DNA of 64,000 nucleotides from Ephemerocybe angulata (taxonomy: Eukaryota > Basidiomycota > Agaricomycetes > Agaricales > Psathyrellaceae): NCBI GenBank assembly GCA_013368325.1, contig JAACJK010000166.1, positions 1 through 64,000 of the forward strand, given 5' to 3'. Made by a program: the position numbers and the translations under genes. Below are positions 58,921 through 64,000 of this stretch, piece after piece. The notes below the pieces were generated by a model. That model searched no databases and had not been told where the DNA came from. It saw only the letters and a program-made list of their open reading frames with translations. How positions within the stretch are numbered: position 1 is the stretch's first letter; each line of letters begins with the position of its first letter.

Positions 58921-60000
58921 TTATCGTATAGTGTACGACTCCATGCACCCACATGAGCAAGTGATCACCTTTTCAGGCAAACACCCATGACGAAACCGTG
59001 TTGGAGGACCAGGATTCGGTCGTTGTGACGGGCGGGTACTTTGATATAGGTTAACCTTCGACGTTGAATGGACGACCTCTCGTTTCTCCAGTACGGGAGA
59101 GAACCCGTTACAATCCAGCGGTAGCGGCGATAGTGCTTCGATTGGAGAAGTTCGAGAATATGGATGACTGGATTGTGCGGCTGTTTTGGTCTTCGAGTGC
59201 TTTGTCCTTGAAGGTTGCAGTAGTCCCTCGCCCGCTGAAGCTAATTCTGCGAGGGAGATGATAGGAATACGACGAGAAGGCCGAGGTTGATGTAGTTTCA
59301 GGGGCGGTGGGGGCATGTGTAAGGTCGGAGAAGTCGATGCCAAACTGAGAGCAGACGGTGATACAGTATCACATATTGATGCAGTGGAAGTTGAGGAGGA
59401 AGATGCTGGATATTGGACGAAAGACTTGCAAGGGGTATCATTGTGTGCTGATGATGGATACGAATGCTGGAGACTGGGGTGTGATTGTGGTGCAGCGTCG
59501 CGTGGGTGCACTGTAGGGGAGGTAGAATAGGGGCCGGATATCCTGGTTGTGGTGGTACCGATACCCGCGATGGAGGCGGTTGTGAAGGTGGGTGAGAGAG
59601 GATCGTATCGCTGCTTTTCCCAATTTAGCTCGTCGAGCGCGCAGTCGCGTGAGATTGTCGGACTCGAGTAGTGACTATGTGAGGGCGACGGGAAGGAGCT
59701 TTGGTAGTGCGCCACGGAGGATGGAGACCAGTCGTCGAGGAGTGGAGGGTAACTGTCCTTCTTGCCCATGCCTTCTTCGTCGAGGGGCCTCGTCCAGTCG
59801 TACACAGGGGTGGGGATCATGTGGGATGAGGATGAGGAATGAGGGGTGGCGAAGTCATAGTCGTAGTCGCAGTCATATGTTAAGTCAGGGACATCAGGGT
59901 TCATGATATCAGCATAGTGGCTGAATGGGGGCACGTCCGTTCGAATTGATATAGGTTCTAGTGCGGGGCCGTCCGGCTTTTGCAGTTCAGCTTTCGCCAT
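58921..60000 (-). CDS. Ser/Pro/Tyr-rich protein with C-x-C-x-C tail, 359 aa
   Basis: An uninterrupted frame runs from the ATG at 60000 (MAKAELQKPDGPAL) to 58921; an in-frame extension to 60120 with weaker starts exists and the true start is uncertain. The body is disordered and rich in Ser, Pro, His and Tyr, with an acidic Asp/Tyr run (YDCDYDYDF). The C-terminus ends EKVITCSCGCMESYTIR, a compact Cys cluster that could bind metal. I do not recognise the family. Confidence 0.6.
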   Translation of the reverse strand: MAKAELQKPDGPALEPISIRTDVPPFSHYADIMNPDVPDLTYDCDYDYDFATPHSSSSSHMIPTPVYDWTRPLDEEGMGKKDSYPPLLDDWSPSSVAHYQSSFPSPSHSHYSSPTISRDCALDELNWEKQRYDPLSPTFTTASIAGIGTTTTRISGPYSTSPTVHPRDAAPQSHPSLQHSYPSSAHNDTPCKSFVQYPASSSSTSTASICDTVSPSALSLASTSPTLHMPPPPLKLHQPRPSRRIPIISLAELASAGEGLLQPSRTKHSKTKTAAQSSHPYSRTSPIEALSPLPLDCNGFSPVLEKREVVHSTSKVNLYQSTRPSQRPNPGPPTRFRHGCLPEKVITCSCGCMESYTIR

Positions 60001-61574
60001 GAACGATGAGGATGTATCGATTTGGTGAGTTGGTAATCGACTGTAAAACATTCCTGAGGTTAGAAACGCAACGTGGTGCGGACATATGACGCGCCGGGTG
60101 CGACGAGAAATAGGGCTCACCTCTGTCGCTCCATCTATGAACTTGCGCTAAACCGTAGGAGAGAGATAGATATGAATTAAGAGAGGCCAGTGAACCGTGC
60201 ACCGCAGTTGAGACGGGCGTCAACCTGTGACAGATGCGAATATGATCGTGGACGGGACTCAGAAAGGGTAGAGGGGGGAACGGGAAGCGAGGGGCAAACG
60301 GATAGCAACCAGGGATTTATATAGCCTTGCGTGAAGCGCTCGACCCTTCGTGGAGCTATTACTCCCTTTGTTGCTCAGCCACCGGGAATGTGTTATGAAT
60401 TCTCGTATGCGCGTTAAATGTCAGCGACATGCGAAAGAACGGAAGATGGCAATCAGGAACATGCTGCTTTTGATACCCCCACTTTGGCTACCACACACAG
60501 ACTACAGTGGCTTCTTGAGCCGTGCTAGACCAATCGAGTCATGCGCTATCGCAGTATACTCGAACAAGCAAGAGCTGTATTGCGGTCAAAAGAGATGCTT
60601 CAGAGGGGCTATATCAGGCAAATCAGCATAGAATTGAAGAAGAGAGCGGTGAAAGTCGCACCCATCGGACCCAGAAACGCCACTGCGCTGCCGCATCGAG
60701 TAGGTTCCAAGTCGAAATGCACAGGAAACGCGGCAACAGATTGCCTGCTGTTACCAAACTCGAAAGCACCGTGTTTAGATCGCAAACGAACTTTAATTCT
60801 AGCTCGGCTTGGGATCCCTGCGTATTGCACTAAGCGTAACTGCAAGGAGCTGTGGTGACACGTTTTTGCCGCCCTGCACCGCCGAAACATGCACACTGAA
60901 AACAAAGACATACCCGCTCCAAGTCGAACGACTTTCCCCGAGGTCCGGGCAAGATATGGGCGAGCATTACACCCAGACATCTGCCAAGATCGGTGCCGAA
61001 AGAAGGATGCAGAAGCTTGTCTAGGATGGATTTAGGCGTCCAAAAATTCCAGCCCCTTCTCGCCCGGTGACGATGTTAGCCTACTGCGGGCCCGCACCTG
61101 CCTGGTTTCATGAGACTATCGATGGGAAATAATCGGGTTGGTGGCCATGGGGCCCGTCGGGTGGTTGAAGAAGGGAACGTGCTCCGGAAATCCTCCATCG
61201 TGGTACGGAGAACAACTCGCCGGAAGTGGCACCTGGGATAGGAGATCCATATGGGTGATCCAATCAGACACCACTCTGCTGCGCCACATTCAAGCTCCCG
61301 CATCGCTCGAGGCTCTGAATACCCCGAGTGCAAGCCTACCACAGCTAGTTTACGTTTCCGATTGTCCTGAAAGATAGGTGTCAATGGCAAGGAAGGCGAA
61401 AGCCGATAAGAACCGCTGTGTTAAAGCTACGTAGATGCCACAAGCGGTAGGATCGTTGGGATCGTGGTGCATTCAGTAAAGACACCGGAGATAGAAGTAC
61501 AGCCGCCTGAAGCCGGAGGAGAGAAGAGAAGGAAACAGTCATAGAAAAGGGTAGATGTTCAGTCTAAGCCTTCT
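60001..61574. other. Intergenic region, no gene seen
   Basis: The first ~350 bp include a TTTATATAGCC stretch near 60317 that could serve the minus-strand gene's promoter. The rest contains frames of 60-120 codons with no exon continuity. The last part is the 3' side of the WD40 gene. Confidence 0.4.
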
Positions 61575-64000
61575 TTACTCGTCTTCGTCGACCCAGTCGG
61601 AATCATCCTCGTCATCGCTAACAATGTAGCTGCCCGGAACATGCTGACTTCTACGCCTCGCTGATAGTTGATTCGGCGTTGGTCTACCAATTGGAGACTC
61701 GCTCGCCTCCTGTCTTTCTTTCTCCACCCAGTCTTCCAACTTCCAGTGCATTTTGGATAGTCCTTTCCATTCATGGCGGGCGATGATGGTACCCCCTGGT
61801 CTAGCGGTCCACGCGGCACTCATTATCACAGGTTCCTAAAAGCTAAGCTTAGATTGTTGGCTGGGGTTACGGCGTAATTTGTCCGTACCTGACTGTGCCA
61901 ACTGACATCGCGCACGCAATTTCCTGTGCGAGACACATTGGTTTCTTCAGGCTCACATTCATATGGTTTAAACGTCGATGGTAGCGTCTTTGCCCTGTCC
62001 AGGACTTGGACGATACGTCCATCGAGCGACCATATCTAAGAGGAAACTTAGTGAGCGGTGAAATTAGTATCAGAGAAGGATAAGACATACATGGACACGA
62101 CCATCCGCAGATCCCGAATACAAGTACTGGCTACCCGTGGTTTCAGCTGGGCTGAAGTGACATCGAATCAGAGTACGGAGAACGCTATGTCCTCGGTAAG
62201 TCATCACACTGCAATCTTTCGGGTGTGCGGTGTATCGCGGGGCCGGGTAAGCCATACGTCTATGCAGAGCAAGTCGTAACAGGTATTAGTGCACAATTGA
62301 GTCAAATATAAGGTTGACAGAACGTACCGGTAGTCATACCGAGCAACTCCATAGTGTTGGTTTTTAACGGCTTCGTATTCTGAGTTACTGCGCATCATGC
62401 GCAAGTCCCAAAGTCGAAGAGCCTGATCTTTTCCATTCGAGATAACATATCGGCCGTCACCCTTGGCAGACACATATGTAATTCCCTCAGTGTGTCCGAT
62501 GAGGACGCCAGAGGGTGTCTGTGAAGCTCCCAACGATCGGCGGTCCCTGTAGGAAGCAAAGTATATTAAGAAATGGCGATAAGTGAAGGACTTCAGAGAA
62601 TTGTAGCGCTTAAGGCAATCACGTACCAAACCTTCAAAAACGTGTCGTCTGACGCGCTAATGAGAACGTTCCCAGACTCAGTGTCTGCCCAACAGCAGCT
62701 ATTTACGTCGTCGTCGTGAGCAGAAATTTTGACCGTTCGCTTATTGGCGAGAAGGTCATAGACTGTAAAGAAAGTCAGAGTGAGTCTGGCGCACCCTCGC
62801 CCATGGAAAGATGTTCGACATACCGAAGATCTTGCCATCTCCTCCCGCCACTACCTCGTTCCCGTCGGCAGAGAAGCGACAGCTCCAAATTCCAAACTGG
62901 TCCGTGTAGCCCCAGGGTGTTCGTGATTCGGCGAATGAGATTGGGATTTGCTGTGACGAGCCGTCAGGAGACGTGCTGGTCATGTAAACTGTCGACATCT
63001 GTGAAGTATGAGCGACGCCACAAACACGTTGAGAGGAGCAGGAACACGGACAATGGAAGAGTATATAATTCTGTGCCAACGATGTCAGATTGGCAGCTCC
63101 TCAAATGGGCGTGAGACTAATACGGACCTAGTGTTATCGGGAGAGAGGTTGGCATCTGTGATAGTCCAATTACCAGCTACACCAGTAATCTCTTTCCGAA
63201 GCGGCATCGTTGTACGCAGGTTACTGTGAAAACGCCCAGAAGTGCTTTCGACATTGGGAGGAGGCTGCATCTTGGCATAAGGCGGTTTCGTCATGTCAAA
63301 GATGTGCAGTCGAAAGTCTACCTCCAAGTTAAGATATATGCACTTGTGCGTGACGAAATGAGTTACCTTGGGCACATGTATAATAAAATGACGAATCTAC
63401 TGGGGCATGAGTTTGCTTTCAAAAGGTTGCATACAATTGCTTACCATCAGAGAACTGCGCGGTGTAAATGTTATGGTCATAGCTCGCCACCGTGCTGCCA
63501 TTCGTGTTTGGTACGAGGTTCTGTGGTTACCGCTAAGTCCCAGAAAAAATAAACGGAGGGATTGGAACCAACTGTTTGGGTCTCCTCCCTATAGGCAGAT
63601 GCGGAGGATGGCGATTTGGTGGCTGCGTTCAAGATCGCCTTGGTGGTGTTGGAGTAGTTTGATTTGGCCCTGCGCTTGGGGCCAATGTACCCATAATTTC
63701 CACTGTTCAGGAGCCTAACGCCCTCGTCTTGAGGTTCTTCAGTGACAGGGGGAGTCCATGGCCTCGCCGTCTGGCGGGGATAGTACCAATCGGAGATCTC
63801 TTCGTCCTCGTCGTCCTCAGACTCGTTCTCATCGAGTGAATTGGGGTCCTGAGATGCCAACATCTGGGTCGCCGCAAGGTACTGTCGCAGGTCGGATAGG
63901 GTGATCTGAACGCCTTCTGTCCCAGTAGCCAATGTTGCCTCTTCACCTTCCCCCGCCTCGGCACGCCGTGCGAGGAACGCTATAGGAATCAAGGTCAATA
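61575..64000 (-). CDS. DCAF11/WDR23-type WD40 protein, partial (5' end beyond window)
   Basis: Multi-exon minus-strand gene whose start lies beyond 64000. The visible N-terminal part has acidic EDDEDEEISDWYYP. WD repeats follow: RTTMPLRKEITGVAGNWTIT, GYTDQFGIWSCRFSADGNEV, KISAHDDDVNSCCWAD, SGNVLISASDDTFLKVW, IGHTEGITYVSAKGDGRYVI and SNGKDQALRLWDLR. The layout matches DCAF11/WDR23, the substrate receptor of CUL4-DDB1 ubiquitin ligases (in animals it controls Nrf2). The C-terminus is acidic, SDDEDDSDWVDEDE. The last exon block starts near 61830, and the substrate-loop sequence differs from animal WDR23. The family match is from memory. Confidence 0.85.

Noticed and set aside
60522..60980. Overlapping frames of about 100-120 codons on both strands
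   Set aside because: No start context, splice partners or motif; composition looks non-coding.
1..64000. CRISPR arrays, operons and bacterial elements
   Set aside because: The sequence is eukaryotic (spliced genes, fungal families); the tandem repeats lack the short-repeat/unique-spacer form.
1..64000. tRNA or rRNA genes
   Set aside because: A by-eye scan for B-box-like GGTTCRANYCC with a matching acceptor stem found no convincing candidate; a tRNAscan run was not possible.

Overview
The window looks like a piece of an Agaricomycete (mushroom-forming basidiomycete) nuclear genome. Protein genes are cut by many short introns (mostly 41-70 nt, GT-AG with a few GC-AG, CTAAC-like branch points), genes are tightly packed on both strands in the right-hand three quarters, and the left end carries a KDZ (Kyakuja-Dileera-Zisupton) transposase with Cys-cluster/SWIM-like features, a family greatly expanded in Agaricomycetes. 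All gene models were spliced by eye from phase-consistent exon joins; no alignment or search was run.

Left, accessory part (1 to about 16 kb): short direct duplications; a frameshifted basidiomycete-type orphan gene (2530-3401); a divergent two-gene transposon module, with a 466-aa companion gene (3623-5352, minus) and a 1034-aa KDZ transposase (5835-9219, plus), which share a promoter region holding three ~75-95-bp repeats; a 158-bp-period tandem array (9949-10790) just downstream of the transposase; then two tiny genes (11420-11893 and 13070-13492, both minus), each encoding essentially one double-stranded-RNA-binding domain and each beginning with a 10-nt coding exon. The rest of this part holds no convincing genes.

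Core part (16-64 kb), in order: heterotrimeric G-protein beta subunit; long coiled-coil protein; 1235-aa disordered protein with recurring K-L-x-x-F-F-G-like motifs; Nvj2/TEX2-type PH+SMP lipid-transfer protein; an unrecognised 261-aa protein; a polyprenyl diphosphate synthase relative with both Asp-rich motifs degraded (Dlp1/PDSS2-like); a LAMTOR2-type roadblock protein of Ragulator; a Mei2-like two-RRM RGG protein; Rab5/Ypt5 GTPase; SH3-RasGEF; IST1 (ESCRT-III associated); two paralogous SAM-dependent methyltransferases with the same exon plan; SKI2 RNA helicase; an atypical homeodomain-like protein; a Ser/Pro-rich protein with a C-x-C-x-C tail; and the C-terminal part of a DCAF11/WDR23-type WD40 protein running off the right edge. 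Two small non-autonomous-element candidates were found: a 107-bp inverted-repeat unit (32363-32469) and a 227-bp hAT-like unit with an 8-bp target duplication (49862-50088).

Functionally the core part is rich in membrane-traffic and signalling genes (Gbeta, RasGEF, Rab5, IST1, LAMTOR2, Nvj2), as expected of ordinary fungal housekeeping sequence; no secondary-metabolite cluster is evident. The most unusual material is the KDZ module with its companion, promoter repeats and satellite, and the neighbouring pair of single-domain dsRBD microproteins.
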